Below, piece after piece: positions 45,501 through 54,099 of a DNA stretch of 64,000 nucleotides (its first letter is position 1; every line of letters begins with the position of its first letter). The notes beneath the pieces were generated by a model. It made no database searches and was not told where the DNA came from. It was given only the letters and a program-made list of their open reading frames with translations. Origin of the DNA: Nectonema munidae (lineage: Eukaryota; Nematomorpha; Nectonematoida; Nectonematidae); the NCBI GenBank assembly GCA_030549495.1, contig JAUIRK010000920.1:186001-250000 (forward strand), in the 5' to 3' direction. The translations under genes were made by a program, and so were the position numbers.

Positions 45501-47976
45501 GAACTGTTAAAAAAATGCTCTCTTTACTTAGCTAGAAATATATTACAAACATTCCAAATATAATAACTACAAAAATTCATTATTTAACTTCGAAAATATC
45601 CATTTGATAAAGATGAGGGTTTTGAAAGGGGTGTGAAGAAGATCTTTATTATGTTTGGTCTACTTGAGAGGAAAAGTTTCATCGAATAATTTTTTAAAAT
45701 CAAATACCTGAAAAGTGTCAAATAAAAAAATATGTTGGGAAGTTTGTTCAGATCACAAAATTACAAAAGTTTATTGTCTACTCATAGCTTAATCACAGTC
45801 ATTTAAATTTTTTACAAATAAAACTTTTATAATCAGAAGATATGCGGAAAAATAATCGGAAAACATTATAATCGGAAAGATATATCGGGCTTTATGTAGT
45901 TCCGATGTCATACGATTATATTGAATGATTTTTATGTGCCAAAATGTATAGTTCTTGTCAATATGTGGCTCTTCACACGTGAAATTTCCTTTCAAGTATA
46001 AATTTGGAATTAAAAAGATTTTTTCATTTGATATCAAGTTTAATATATTTAGGGTTATTGACGTGGTAACTAGGAAATCAATTCATTTTACTAAGGACCT
46101 ATTTAGTTAGTAAGGTTAAAGGATAAGTGCGACAAGAAAAGAATATTAGGATACATATATTACGTAATGCGAAATTATTGAAATTTCAACTCTTTCTCCC
46201 CCCTTGTAACGCACACCACCCCCCCCCCCTCCCCACCCAGGGATGGACCGAGAGGGGGGATGCATACCCCCCTCCCACCAGCAATCTATTCAAGAAAAAT
46301 TAAGGTTGGAGTCCACCCTAAAATAGAAATCAAAATTGATGAAGTCATTGATCGATTTTCAAAGCAAAAAGAAAGAAGAAAAGACTTTGTAATATAATTT
46401 TAATCATTTATTTTACATACGTTTTTAAATTTCTTCCCTAATAAAATGTGTAAAATATTTTGATAATATTAGTATACCCCCCCCCCCCCCCCACAAAAGA
46501 TTTCTGGATCCCCCACTACCCCCACCCCCTTCTTTATTACTTCAACAAACTATTATATTTGAAACCACCCTCGGTCACTCCCCCCCCCCCCCCACTTCTC
46601 CCTGAATCTCCAATTTTTATGACTAATAGGGAAACGTAGATCGGTCTATAAATACCACATGTTCACAAACTTTTTTGAAAACCCTTGAATTAAATCTATA
46701 CAATAATATATTGTCATTTTTAATAGCTATTGTATGCCAAAATATCATTTAAAAAAGAATGGACAACTAATTCAATTTTCAATCGTATTAGTGGGTGCAA
46801 AAAAAGATTTTAAACATAACTTTCCAATTAATCTTCCTTTTTAAACACCTTCATTCAACCCCACCCCGCCCCTCTCCTGGGCTTTAATATATATACTTTC
46901 AGAAAAATATAAGTATGAATGTATTTTCGTTTGAAATATTTTATAGGCTATTTATTAATGAGTTGAAAAAATATATATGTAGTTTAGTGGTCTTTTGAGC
47001 CAATTTTTTGTTGGGCTAATAAGGGTTAGAGGATATATCTATATATCACGTAGCAACAGAGTGAGAAACAGGGACTTGTTCAAAAATGCTACGAAACTCT
47101 ATTTTGGAGGAGGGGTTCAAAAAGGAAAGTTAATGGGAAAATTATTTTTGAATTTTTTAACACCACTAATACAATTGAAAATTGAATTAGAAAGTTCATT
47201 TGTTCATGAAGATAGTTTAAAAAATTAAATTTTTTTAATTATACCTGGCAAAGAATTGCTATTAAAAATTTTAAGGGGATAGGAGGAGGATGAAAGGTTG
47301 AGTTAAGATGGGAGGAGAGCGATTCTGTGATGCCACGATACAAAATTTTGTTTCGATTCTTAAAAAAATATATGATTTTGGTTCTTAATTGTCTTATGTG
47401 TAAAGTAAAAAATTTATTTTAATTATTTTATGTGTTTCAATTTGAAACATCAATAAAAGAAAATAAATAAAATTTAAAGTTAATTTATTTAAATTTTAAA
47501 ACAGGTTTAAAAATTTAACTTTGGCACTAATGAAATTTTTCAAAGATGCGATTCCAATATTTTAAAAAAATACGATTTCTAATTAATCGCTCCATCACTA
47601 TCTAAAACACCTAAAAAACCATACTATAACTTCTAAATATTATTAAATACCACCAACTTAAATCCATCTTTGACTCACCCGATTGCGCCATCTTTATAAT
47701 TATGCCAGTCATATCCCTGTATTGAATATAGAATTTTAAAAAATTTCAATATAAGAAACAATACTCTTCAAAACTTCTTTTGAGATTAGTTTTATTCAAT
47801 CTGGCTTTATAATTTGTTAAAGATGAACCATCTTTCATATACAATAGATTGCGATAAAGAAAAAGAGGGTGTTGTAAGTTCCATGCCCTTAAAAATCTAT
47901 ACAGTTTCGTATAGTCTTCTATAATATCTAAATTAGGAAAAGGTATTTCTGCAGATGATTTTTTATAGTTTGGCAT
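21767..47976 (-). CDS. SUZ12: SUZ12, Polycomb repressive complex 2 subunit (multi-exon gene)
   Basis: SUZ12 is a nuclear core subunit of PRC2, which methylates histone H3 on Lys27; it binds EED and EZH2 through its VEFS box. The exons were identified one by one on the minus strand by similarity to the known SUZ12 layout: N-terminal YRFLRAWNLQHPLFLYRN block; C2H2 finger CPWC-x12-H-x4-H; the PYYPENAF...KRLPFTEVLVFR block; and VEFS box (EFTDVDEAEKEYMKIWNLF...ADCHIVGACQSFI...LIFHLSELYHMNVIS). Proposed exons: 47976-47765, 44693-44604, about 43939-43538, 41144-40950, 37296-37086, 33232-32874, 29487-29264, 26716-26646, 23029-22947 and 22034-21767. Phases agree at 1-2, 4-5, 5-6, 6-7, 7-8 and the last junction. 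The exon 2-3 junction does not fit, exon 3-4 fits only with a GTTAAA donor, and one small exon between 26.6 and 23.0 kb is not located. The exons found give about 705 aa, against 739 in human. Most introns are 0.7-3.9 kb and filled with mobile elements. Confidence 0.93.
22947..23029 (-). CDS. SUZ12: SUZ12 VEFS-box exon, first half
   Basis: It encodes LVDEFTDVDEAEKEYMKIWN then LFLMKNS, matching human [26 protein letters not shown]. Acceptor TCTCTTAAG|TTGG (phase 0); donor AGCAA|GTATAC (phase 2) joins the last exon perfectly. Two decayed copies of this exon lie just upstream on the transcript. Confidence 0.95.
23150..23350 (-). pseudogene. Two decayed extra copies of the SUZ12 VEFS exon
   Basis: At about 23262-23345 the minus strand reads LLDQFTDGDDSEIEYM, a clear copy of LVDEFTDVDEAEKEYM, but its acceptor has become CTTGCG. 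At about 23155-23235 a weaker copy retains the exon start and the adjoining intron, ending in a string shared with the first copy (ATGTAAATCAGAA). Both keep pieces of flanking intron, so the unit duplicated was exon plus intron. Confidence 0.8.
23606..24666 (-). mobile_element. hAT-like element, 1061 bp, with 6-bp flanking repeat
   Basis: Inverted ends CAGGGTGTCTACCAA (23606) and complement (ending 24666). Each side carries TGTTTA (23600-23605 and 24667-24672). The interior encodes the C-terminal end of a transposase on the minus strand (about 24180-23770), with VSNASVERSFSINKECLSEN matching the hAT dimerisation motif, followed by a charged helix (KRTMEMDLKELEERRKKIL). Stops interrupt it and the catalytic part is missing. 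A G run and long A run occupy about 24481-24520. Confidence 0.8.
24840..25700 (-). repeat. Inverted partner of the 17.8-18.4 kb repeat
   Basis: It matches 18180-18340 in reverse complement and ends near CCGCCACCCTGCAG at 25701. A TTAA-flanked MITE (25438-25552) is inserted in it. Confidence 0.6.
25438..25552. mobile_element. TTAA-flanked MITE, piggyBac type
   Basis: TTAACCCTTTGAGGCA at 25438 is mirrored by TGCCTGAAAGGGTTAA ending at 25552. The TTAA at each end is the piggyBac target duplication. The element is 115 bp and non-coding. Confidence 0.8.
26551..26577 (-). repeat. Single hAT-type terminal repeat
   Basis: In complement the sequence reads CAGGGGGTGGGCAGAGTATG then GCCCGCG, a classic hAT end. 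The partner end was not found, so the element is truncated. Confidence 0.55.
26646..26716 (-). CDS. SUZ12: SUZ12 exon 8
   Basis: A short exon encoding TYYHSRTLVPLSANSILAGE then DSE, matching human [22 protein letters not shown]. Acceptor TAACTTAACAG|AAC and strong donor GAGG|GTGAGT, leaving phase 1. Confidence 0.88.
28339..28500 (-). repeat. tRNA-derived SINE, copy 1
   Basis: It matches the copies at 30185 and 37766. The B box reads GGGTTCGATCCCGC in complement, at about 28412-28425. The family ends in a tract read as GGTAAAGGTACAGTGG on the plus strand. Confidence 0.8.
29264..29487 (-). CDS. SUZ12: SUZ12 exon 7
   Basis: The segment ISVSLNPYYPENAFTDVSQ, then PHKRLPFTEVLVFR, aligns with human IDVSINECYDGSYAGNPQD and VKRTPITHILVCR. 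Acceptor TTGTGTTTAG|AAATCC (phase 0); donor GATGA|GTAAAC (phase 2) fits exon 8. Confidence 0.93.
29798..30010 (+). repeat. Transposon end CAGGGGCGCACAT with C run
   Basis: It starts CAGGGGCGCACATTTC at 29798, then GGGGCGAAAAAGCCTTTC and a C run (about 29837-29850). The sequence after the C run resembles 55870-55930, so this is a dispersed DNA element. The far end was not identified. Confidence 0.55.
30185..30340 (+). repeat. tRNA-derived SINE, copy 2
   Basis: It starts near GGGGCGTGAGTAAGGTTGG, with a perfect B box GGTTCGATCCC at about 30242-30252, followed by a non-tRNA body ending near CGGTACCTCTACC. Orientation is opposite to SUZ12. Confidence 0.85.
30505..32150 (-). pseudogene. Decayed ZBED5-type hAT transposase, copy C
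   Basis: The minus strand encodes NLKHILLSNDSVRGLIG and NFFAIQLDEMMDQY (about 31840-31720), matching the ZBED5-type N-terminal block including the LDE motif. It aligns with copy A over most of its length but lacks about 300 bp corresponding to A 7745-8075. It sits in the SUZ12 intron between exons 6 and 7 and has several frame breaks. Confidence 0.8.
32874..33232 (-). CDS. SUZ12: SUZ12 exon 6 with C2H2 zinc finger
   Basis: It encodes VPVFRCPWCLVPCSSLRVLF then LHFRYLHFRFSFVFK. Finger spacing C-x2-C-x12-H-x4-H is identical to human SUZ12 (CPWCTLNC...). The CPWC codons lie at about 32963-32952. Acceptor CTTTGCTTTAG|ACTCC; donor TTTAAA|GTGAGT, phase 0. The first 80 residues are asparagine- and serine-rich and not conserved. 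Confidence 0.96.
34420..34600. repeat. GGAGTCGG-type dispersed repeat
   Basis: It contains GAGTCGGAGTCGGTATCTG and further GTCGGA motifs. A related piece lies at about 25795-25860 in complement. Such motifs are typical of decayed hAT ends starting CAGGGTTGTG. Confidence 0.45.
36521..36665. mobile_element. Mariner/pogo-like MITE, 145 bp
   Basis: The left end CGAAACCTCAAGTATCCGAA and the complement of the right end CAGTGAAACCTTGAGTATCT form an inverted pair. TA/TATA sequence flanks both sides. It has no coding capacity. Confidence 0.6.
37086..37296 (-). CDS. SUZ12: SUZ12 exon 5
   Basis: A serine/asparagine-rich exon with NALTLRFSLNHN, which matches human GPTLQFTLRWTG. Acceptor TTACACTTTAG|GATCC (phase 0); donor ACCA|GTAGTT leaves phase 1, which exactly fits exon 6. 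A second copy of the acceptor string lies 44 bp upstream on the transcript (37339-37353). Confidence 0.8.
37452..37524. repeat. Inverted repeat with ATAACG motifs
   Basis: GATCCATTATAACGAGGA (37452-37469) pairs with TCCTCGATATAACGGATC (37507-37524), 16 of 18 positions matching. Similar GTTATAATGGATG follows at about 37571. This resembles ends of Tigger/mariner elements. Confidence 0.55.
37766..37910 (-). repeat. tRNA-derived SINE, copy 3, with 13-bp target duplication
   Basis: A nearly complete SINE of 145 bp is flanked by an identical 13-bp direct repeat, TGTAAGCATATGG, at 37753-37765 and 37911-37923. Length and identity of the repeat indicate LINE-driven retrotransposition. The B box GGGTTCGATCCCGC lies in complement at about 37844-37857. 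Confidence 0.92.
38395..38484 (-). repeat. Fragment of hAT MITE
   Basis: CTACATGGACCACGTTGAAA at about 38461 matches the right end of the MITE at 20232-20409 (CCACATGGACCAGGTTGAGA). Only this end is present. Confidence 0.5.
39371..39778 (+). other. Unassigned open frame, 135 codons
   Basis: A frame in the SUZ12 exon 4-5 intron on the opposite strand encodes a hydrophilic, lysine-rich peptide (NMTNLYWEIDKDTEASKQDD, then RRRISVKILLLLDASYT). It is longer than most chance frames here, but I recognise no family. It may be a fragment of a mobile element. Confidence 0.25.
40214..40351. mobile_element. TTAA-flanked MITE, piggyBac type
   Basis: TTAACCCATTTAAGACCAA at 40214 is mirrored by TTGGTCGTAAATGGGTTAA ending at 40351. 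It is 138 bp and non-coding, with the TTAA duplication typical of piggyBac. The ends resemble those of the 25438-25552 MITE. Confidence 0.8.
40862..40914 (-). repeat. hAT end CAGGGTTGTGCAGTC
   Basis: In complement from 40914 it reads CAGGGTTGTGCAGTCAGAAA and continues to CGACACCGACTCCACC. This is a known style of hAT terminus. The other end was not located. Confidence 0.5.
40950..41144 (-). CDS. SUZ12: SUZ12 exon 4
   Basis: It is 195 nt, phase 0 to 0. VKYCAHLPIFDLASSNYNLL aligns with human KTFVAQMTVFDKNRRLQLL. Acceptor ATCGACAG|AACGCG; donor CACATG|GTAAGA is strong. Confidence 0.82.
41240..41260. repeat. Perfect hairpin TCGTAAAAC/GTTTTACGA
   Basis: A 9-bp perfect stem with a 3-nt TTC loop. 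More TTACGA-type strings follow within 30 bp (CGACTTACGAAAA), suggesting the end of a mariner-like element. Confidence 0.5.
41661..43000 (+). pseudogene. LINE reverse transcriptase fragment (Jockey/CR1-like)
   Basis: Domains in order: KMKRITPIYKKGVKTDASNY then RPIAIIPTISKVFEKII (41820-41930); DMKRAFDTI (about 42071-42098); VPKGGIPQWALISPLFF (about 42228-42280); LLYADDITFL with the catalytic YADD at about 42334-42345; and LLGLQIDDKLKWTSHI (about 42465-42515). Several frameshifts and stops interrupt it, and the endonuclease part is missing. It lies on the strand opposite to SUZ12, in the intron between exons 3 and 4. Confidence 0.88.
43538..43939 (-). CDS. SUZ12: SUZ12 exon 3, boundaries approximate
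   Basis: This serine-rich exon contains EICILDLYLVASTPKKC, which matches human SVTLEVLLVKVCHKKRK, and SLKSLSLVFQVCVSREE, which matches MVKSYSLLFRVTRPGRRE. Its base composition is richer in GC than the flanks. Acceptor candidates TATAG|TTT and CATAG|AA give phases 0 or 1, not the phase 2 left by exon 2. The donor may be CGGAAA|GTTAAA (phase 0, fits exon 4) or AAGA|GTAAAG. Confidence 0.72.
44604..44693 (-). CDS. SUZ12: SUZ12 exon 2
   Basis: It encodes KAGKQLRSKNYKPYVEAYTE then SQPYLTVAF. YLTVAF probably matches human LQLTFTGFF. Acceptor CTGAG|C takes phase 2 from exon 1 and the strong donor CAT|GTAAGT leaves in phase 2. Similarity is modest but both splice sites and the order fit. Confidence 0.7.
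46190..46620. repeat. C-rich repeat region
   Basis: Long C runs lie at about 46210-46222, 46479-46492 and 46580-46593. A CAGGGATGGACCGAG string at about 46238 resembles a hAT end and is followed by GGGGGGATGCATACCCCCC, a near-perfect palindrome. No coding content. Confidence 0.45.
47765..47976 (-). CDS. SUZ12: SUZ12 exon 1, start codon and N-terminal block
   Basis: ATG at 47976-47974 begins MPNYKKSSAEI. The block TKLYRFLRAWNLQHPLFLYR aligns with the human SUZ12 N-terminal segment [20 protein letters not shown], followed by LYM and TNLKRSF, which match human TYM and TNIKRKTF. Donor AAGA|GTATTG follows 47765, ending in phase 2. The human glycine/serine-rich N-terminal tail is absent. Confidence 0.88.
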
Positions 47977-48589
47977 ATAAATTAAATTTTATAAATTTGA
48001 ATAATCCATTTTTATTAATGATCAAATTGTAAATAAAAAAAATATTTAAAAAAAATTATAAAGAGTTTATTGGTATATGTAAACGAACACACAAAAGGCT
48101 AATTAAAGCAAAAAATAAAGAAAGAATTTTATATTACACAATTAAAGTATAAATAAAAAAAGAATAACTTCATTTATATAAAGAAAACTATGATGAACAC
48201 ACATAACATCTATCATTATTACAAGAGGTGTAACTTTTCTCTAAAATGGTCTCTTTTTTTTAATAATTTTCGAAACAATAAGCTTTCAGTATACTTTTCA
48301 AAAATATCGGTAAAATTATTTCAGCATAATGGAATTGTATAATAGATTCTTTGTTTTCATTTTTTTACTACTCGCTCTATTTATCTTCAATTTAAATGAA
48401 TTTTTCAGGTTATAGGTATTATTGGAAAAACAAGTAAATTTATATTTTAGTTTAGAAGGCCTGACAATAACTTGAGAGAAAACCCTAGTATCTTCATTTT
48501 ATATAACTCTTCAGTTCTCAAACAATTTATTTCTACAAACTTTTCATTAGTATGTGCATTGAACTTTAAGATAAAAATTGATCTTACAA

Positions 48590-49390
48590 TTTTTTTGAAG
48601 TGATGAGAACTGAAAAGATCAACATGGCCCCTATTAAAACGAAAAAGACAAAGTATTTTCTATAATAGATTTTTAAATTATTATCTTTGATTTAACAGGT
48701 AAAAAATTCATGCTACGAAACATTGACTAACTACAATTCAACTTTTTCTACCGTTTTGAACATGAGCCTTCCATCAGAGTTTTTCATCTAAAATTATAAC
48801 AAGAAAATTTAAAGAGTTTGAAAATTCAATTTTTGTTCTACAAATATTAAGTTCGTGCTGTTTTTTCTTATTTGAAGAATGTGAATAAAAATATATAGCT
48901 TTTGATTTCCCTATATTGATTTGAAGATTATTATGTTTCAATATATTCACAATATTTGAGAAACGAACTTCAATTTCTCTATCAGTCATATCATTTAATT
49001 TATAAAGTAATCATATAAAATCAGCATATTCACATGCAAGTATATTATCTCTTTTTATTGAATCTAATACGTCATTTAAATAAATAACAAACAGTATAGG
49101 CCCTAGAACTATTCTTTTCAGAAAACCTAAATTAATATTTTTTTCAAAAGGTGAATTTATCCTATTGACTTCAACATATAAAATTCTATGAGTTAGAAAG
49201 GAAAAAATTAGGTTGATTGAAGAGCTACATATATTATAAGGAAAGAGTTTTTCGTAAAGCAGAGGTATAGAAATAGTGTCAAAAGCGCTAGCTAAATCAA
49301 GAAAAATACCAATACAGTTAGAATTGCTATTCCAAGAAGAAACAATGTCATCTATAAAAACAAAATGCAGCAGGTAAAAACTTTTCTAGT
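48590..49390 (-). pseudogene. LINE reverse transcriptase fragment, second copy
   Basis: Reading the minus strand: CIGIFLDLASAFDTISIPLL (about 49310-49250), GPILFVIYLNDVLDSI (about 49105-49060), YADF in place of YADD (about 49027-49016), ILKHNNLQINIGKSKAIYFY and SLNFLVIILDEKL (about 48815-48777). An in-frame stop follows YADFI. It belongs to the same broad LINE class as the 41.7-43.0 kb copy. Confidence 0.85.
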
Positions 49391-49399
49391 TCGCTTACA

Positions 49400-50329
49400 C
49401 TAAGAAGTGAATTAGGTTGTACTATGTATAAAAGATAATATATTCCCATGTTTTCAAAAAATCTGTTATTGAAAAATGGAAACTTTCTAAATAAGGAAAG
49501 AAATATGTCTTGATTTAAAAATTAAAAGTATCATCATACTGTATACTTTTTTTCATTGTCTTTGAAAATGTAAGTTATCCTACGTTCAACAGTTAGCAAG
49601 CTTCTCAATATATATCTAAATGAATATTTACATCTTTTTAATCAGGCTTCAAAATTTGCATTATACTCTCAATATGCTTTCTTAAAATTAATATGTTCAA
49701 AAAAATTTTAAGTTTAAACAAAATGGTTCAAAATAAAAATTTTAAAAATAACATATACAAGTTTATGTTTTTGCATGAGATTAGCAAAAGATGATACTTA
49801 CACGAGTTCAATTATATTGTTTTTTAACGGTATGGACAAAATGTGCCGAGTAAAGATTAGATGTGCCGAATAGCTGAAAATAAATTATTTTGAGATCGGT
49901 TTTACAAATAATATTAGTATATATTTTGTTAAAAAATCATACTTTTTATTGAGTAAACATTTTTTTGTATAAATTTTGATGGTTTATTTACTTTTTTAAC
50001 ACAAGAATTTAGCTCAACAAAACCTAAAAATAACTCAAAAATTTTGTCAGTTTTCAAATATCTTAAAACAAAACTCAATTGCTGTCTTTCTATTCTTGAG
50101 CTTCATCTGCAATAATTGAAATATATCCTTGATTTGCTTAGTTAACTATATCAACTAATTATTTGATCAGATATTGATTTTAAAATTTCATTTTGTATTT
50201 TTGCCTCATGTATTTACAATTACTTTTATAATTTTTAAAATTATTTTTTATGACTAAATTGTACCGAAGTGTGGAGAGTTCTCGAAATCACATTCTTTTA
50301 ACTCTATTAATCCTGGGGTAAATTTGTAA
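49400..50329. other. AT-rich stretch with no gene found
   Basis: No conserved domain or clear repeat end recognised. Confidence 0.5.
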
Positions 50330-50970
50330 GCTCAAGTAGTATGGAGGTGTAAATTGCCCCCGCTAACAATTTGTCTCAAAATAAATAAGTTTTTATAAAT
50401 ATTTTTAATGTTACATATATATTTCAACTATGCTGAATTTAGTAGTCATCTCCATTTTTATCAAAATCAATCAAACTCGTCAAAAATTTGATTTATATTT
50501 GAAAGCTCATCTCAAAAAAACTTTTTATTTAAAAAATTATATAAAGTATTTAGTATAAAAATTATTAAAATTGGGTTACATATGATAGCTCATCTCAAAA
50601 TATTTTTTTATCTAATTAATTATATAAAGTTTTTTACACATATATACCCATTTTCAAGCATGCTGAATTCAGTGGTGATATTCATTTTTTATGAAATACA
50701 ATTAAACCTGTCCTAAAAATTGGTTTATTTTAAAAATAAACATTTTATTCAAATAATTATAGAAATTTTTTACACATATATACCCATTTTTAAATGCATT
50801 TTTTTATTAAAATCAGTCAAACCCCTTATAAAAAGTTTTTATACATATATACCCATTTTCAAGTATGTAGAATTTAATGGTGCCGTTCATTTTTTATGAA
50901 ATCAATAAAATCTCTTAAAAAATTGATTAAACCTCTAAATCAATGTCATATATATAAACTTCAAAATAAA
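50330..50970. repeat. Diverged tandem repeats
   Basis: Several imperfect copies of a unit containing ACACATATATACCCATTTTC, then AAG-ATGCTGAATT, GTG...TTCATTTTTTATGAAAT, CAATAAA and AAAAATTG start at about 50411, 50634, 50772 and 50840. Unit length varies from about 70 to 220 bp. It is AT-rich and non-coding. Confidence 0.65.
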
Positions 50971-53900
50971 TTCTACTTTGTAGTATTTCTCTGATAATTA
51001 TTTTTTTAATTTATTTACTAAACCAACTTTGGATATTTAATATACTCAAAATATTTCATTTGTAAGTAAATTAGGTATCTTGATAGAACCTCCATCTTTT
51101 TGGCTACAAATTAGTTATGGGCTTGTAGTCTCTACGTCAAATCTTCCATACTTTACACTATCTAATTTTACTATTCATTCTATGATGATTCTTTCTTGGT
51201 AGTTCTTTTTTCATTGAAATTTTTTTTCTTCAATGTGTGTTTGAAAATACTTTTTTAAGGATTTATTTTGAACAAATTTTTTCCTTTCTCAATGCATTCT
51301 GATTAAAGAATCTACTTGATGATCTTAGGCTTTTTTTTATGAGTATTCTGTATTTTATTATCAGGTCTGAATTATTGTTCACCAATCTCAGTTCAACGAT
51401 TTTATTCTTATGAATCATAAGTGATGTTCATTGTTTAATTACAAAATGTTGTTCACCTTCTTCATCTAAAAGATTCTTTCTCACGCAAAAAAAAAAAAGA
51501 TGGACAAATTCTATTTAAATTAAAAAATATCTTAATAGTGACTAAATTTTCACATATTTGCATCTGTGTCATTTTTGATAACTCTGACCTATTGTAAATT
51601 TTCAGATTTCCTACCATTCTTATTTAAATGATAATTGTAATCCTAGATGATAGGCTATATATTTTAGCGGTCAAAATGTTATTTGAAGTGCCAATATTAA
51701 AATGATCATTCCACCACTTCCTATTTCATTAGAACATGGTAGATCTTCCATTTAGGCAAGATGCATATTTTTTAATTATTTCTTTTGAACACACGTTCTC
51801 TTTTCAATTAGGATGGTTGATTTGGTATAAAAACATACGTTTCATGTAAAATTAGTAAGAATATTTTCGGAGATAGTTTTGAGACATTTTTGGAGACAAT
51901 TTTTAGAAGTAAACCGCAAATTTAATGAATACTTATAATTATTTTCAAATGCTAAATGTAAAAAATGAGTCCAGAAATGAAACCAGCATGTCCGATTTAG
52001 TATAAAAACATATATTTTAGATAAAATTTAAAGGAATATTTTATTCGATATATTTCTGATCAATAAAAATTTTGATTGACATTTTCTAAAAAGTAGCAAT
52101 GATTATTAAAAAAATTAAATATATAAAGTGTTATGTGTTCAAAACACCCTAATTTATAAGGTTAACTACAAATACTGTCAAAATTTTATTTTTGATATTG
52201 ATTGACAGTTTTTCACAATAAATAGTCATTTAACTACCATGAAAATGGTGTCAAAAGATGCAGTTACGGTAAAAGTCACGAAATTTGAAGGGATATAATT
52301 CAGCCAATTTTGTATAATTAATTTATGCCCCAGCACTAATACTGGTTTTTAGAAAATATATTTGTTTTTGTGTTCATAATTTCGTTTTTATGATATTTTG
52401 TGAATTTTTTATTTTTTTAAGCATTTTTGAAATGTATTTTTACTTATATAACTCCTACTTGGGTGCGTCTTTGCAGACTTCTATATATCTTTTTACATAA
52501 TCGATTCTAGTCAAAAATTTTCTATGTAATTTATAATATCATAGAAAAATTATATATAATTTATTTTCAAATTTTTTTAGTTTATTTAGGTAAAAAGACG
52601 CACGACTCTTTTGTACATTTAAAATTTTCCAGAATATTTTATTATTTGATATAGATGTTTTTTATTAATAGTAAGTTTCAATTTTATTTGATAATCTTTT
52701 TAAATTTGTACTAATAATATGAATATGAACTATTTCAAAATAATTGTGTAAAATTTGGCAACTAATATAAATGATTTTTTAAATTTGTTGTGCTTTATAT
52801 TATTTAAAATATATATATATATACGATTTTGTCATTAAAAGAAACTATTTGAGAATGATCATATAAATCAGAATCTAACTGTCATGCGCAAGGTAAGCAT
52901 CAGGAAAGTAGGGATCTAGCCATTTTCAAGGGCGTATTTTGCTATTCGATTTAAATAAAATTATTATTATTCATACCTTTATATATATGATAGTCGTATT
53001 TATTTCATTTCCTTAGTTTTTTACAGGGCAATGCATTTTATTTATTTCAAAACTATATTCTCTAAAAGTAACTTGCGACATTTATAAACTTGGATATATT
53101 TGTAAAAGGAATACTTCAAAGGTTGTAAAATAGAAAGTTAACATCTAAATTATTTTATAAAGTTATGAATTTAAAACTTGACATAAATGAAAACAAACAC
53201 TTTTGTAATACTATTCTTTCACGTTCTTTAAAAAAGAAATTAAAATTATAAAAACTTTCTGTAAATGGTGAATATTTTTTATTGGAGATTTGGGTTTGAA
53301 TCGTGTTCACAAGTTTTCATATTCGTGGTTCAGTATTGGAAAGTGCTATCTTTAAATCATGTTCCTGCAGCAGTCAATTTCTGTGTCTTATTTTGATAGC
53401 AGTCAGACCCGCAAATCTGGATGCACACAAATACGTTGTAGCGTAAGACAATAATAATTTCACAGCCTCGCATCCATGTGATGGTTTCTTTTTTTACTAA
53501 AAAATTGAAGAAAGAAAAACAATATAAGTAAGATTATGTAAAAAATTTAAGAAAAAATACAATTCCTTAATACTGACAATTCCCGTTTTCATTAAAGTAA
53601 AGATCAAACAAGTTTAAATTAATCACAATTCATAATAATTTTCCAATTTACATGATTTATTATAAAATTTTCTTTTAACTTTATTTTAAAATTATGTAAA
53701 GAATTTTAAAAAGATATATATTCAAAGAGCTTAAGGTTCTGTATTTCAAAAACTTTTTTAACTCAGAGTATTTTTATTCTTAAAAAAATTGTGTCAAATG
53801 GAAGACTAATGGATGTCATTCATTAATAAATTTATATAAAATCTTTGACATTTGGGCATAGTATATATCTTTTAACTTCAACAAATTATTATCAATGAGA

Positions 53901-54099
53901 TAATGTGAAGTGTGACTTATTGAATACATCAATCCAAGTTTTATAATGTCGTTGTCACCTTTGCAACTTTTGACTTTCTAATTACTTAAAATCATAAGCC
54001 TTTTACTTTTTCTTTTCCTAATATTCTTCATATTTCCTTTGTTTTTGTTTTACTTGGCTATTTAACTGGTAAATTAATCTTTTATTTTTACTTTGAATA
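50971..54099. other. AT-rich stretch with no gene found
   Basis: Very AT-rich DNA with short random frames only. A TA run lies at about 52808-52822. The last few hundred bases may be the 5' untranslated part of the LINE that starts coding at 54100. Confidence 0.5.

Noticed and set aside
47746-47976. Initially read as part of the neighbouring minus-strand LINE
   Set aside because: The YRFLRAWNLQHPLFLYR block matches SUZ12, and the phase and donor fit SUZ12 exon 2.
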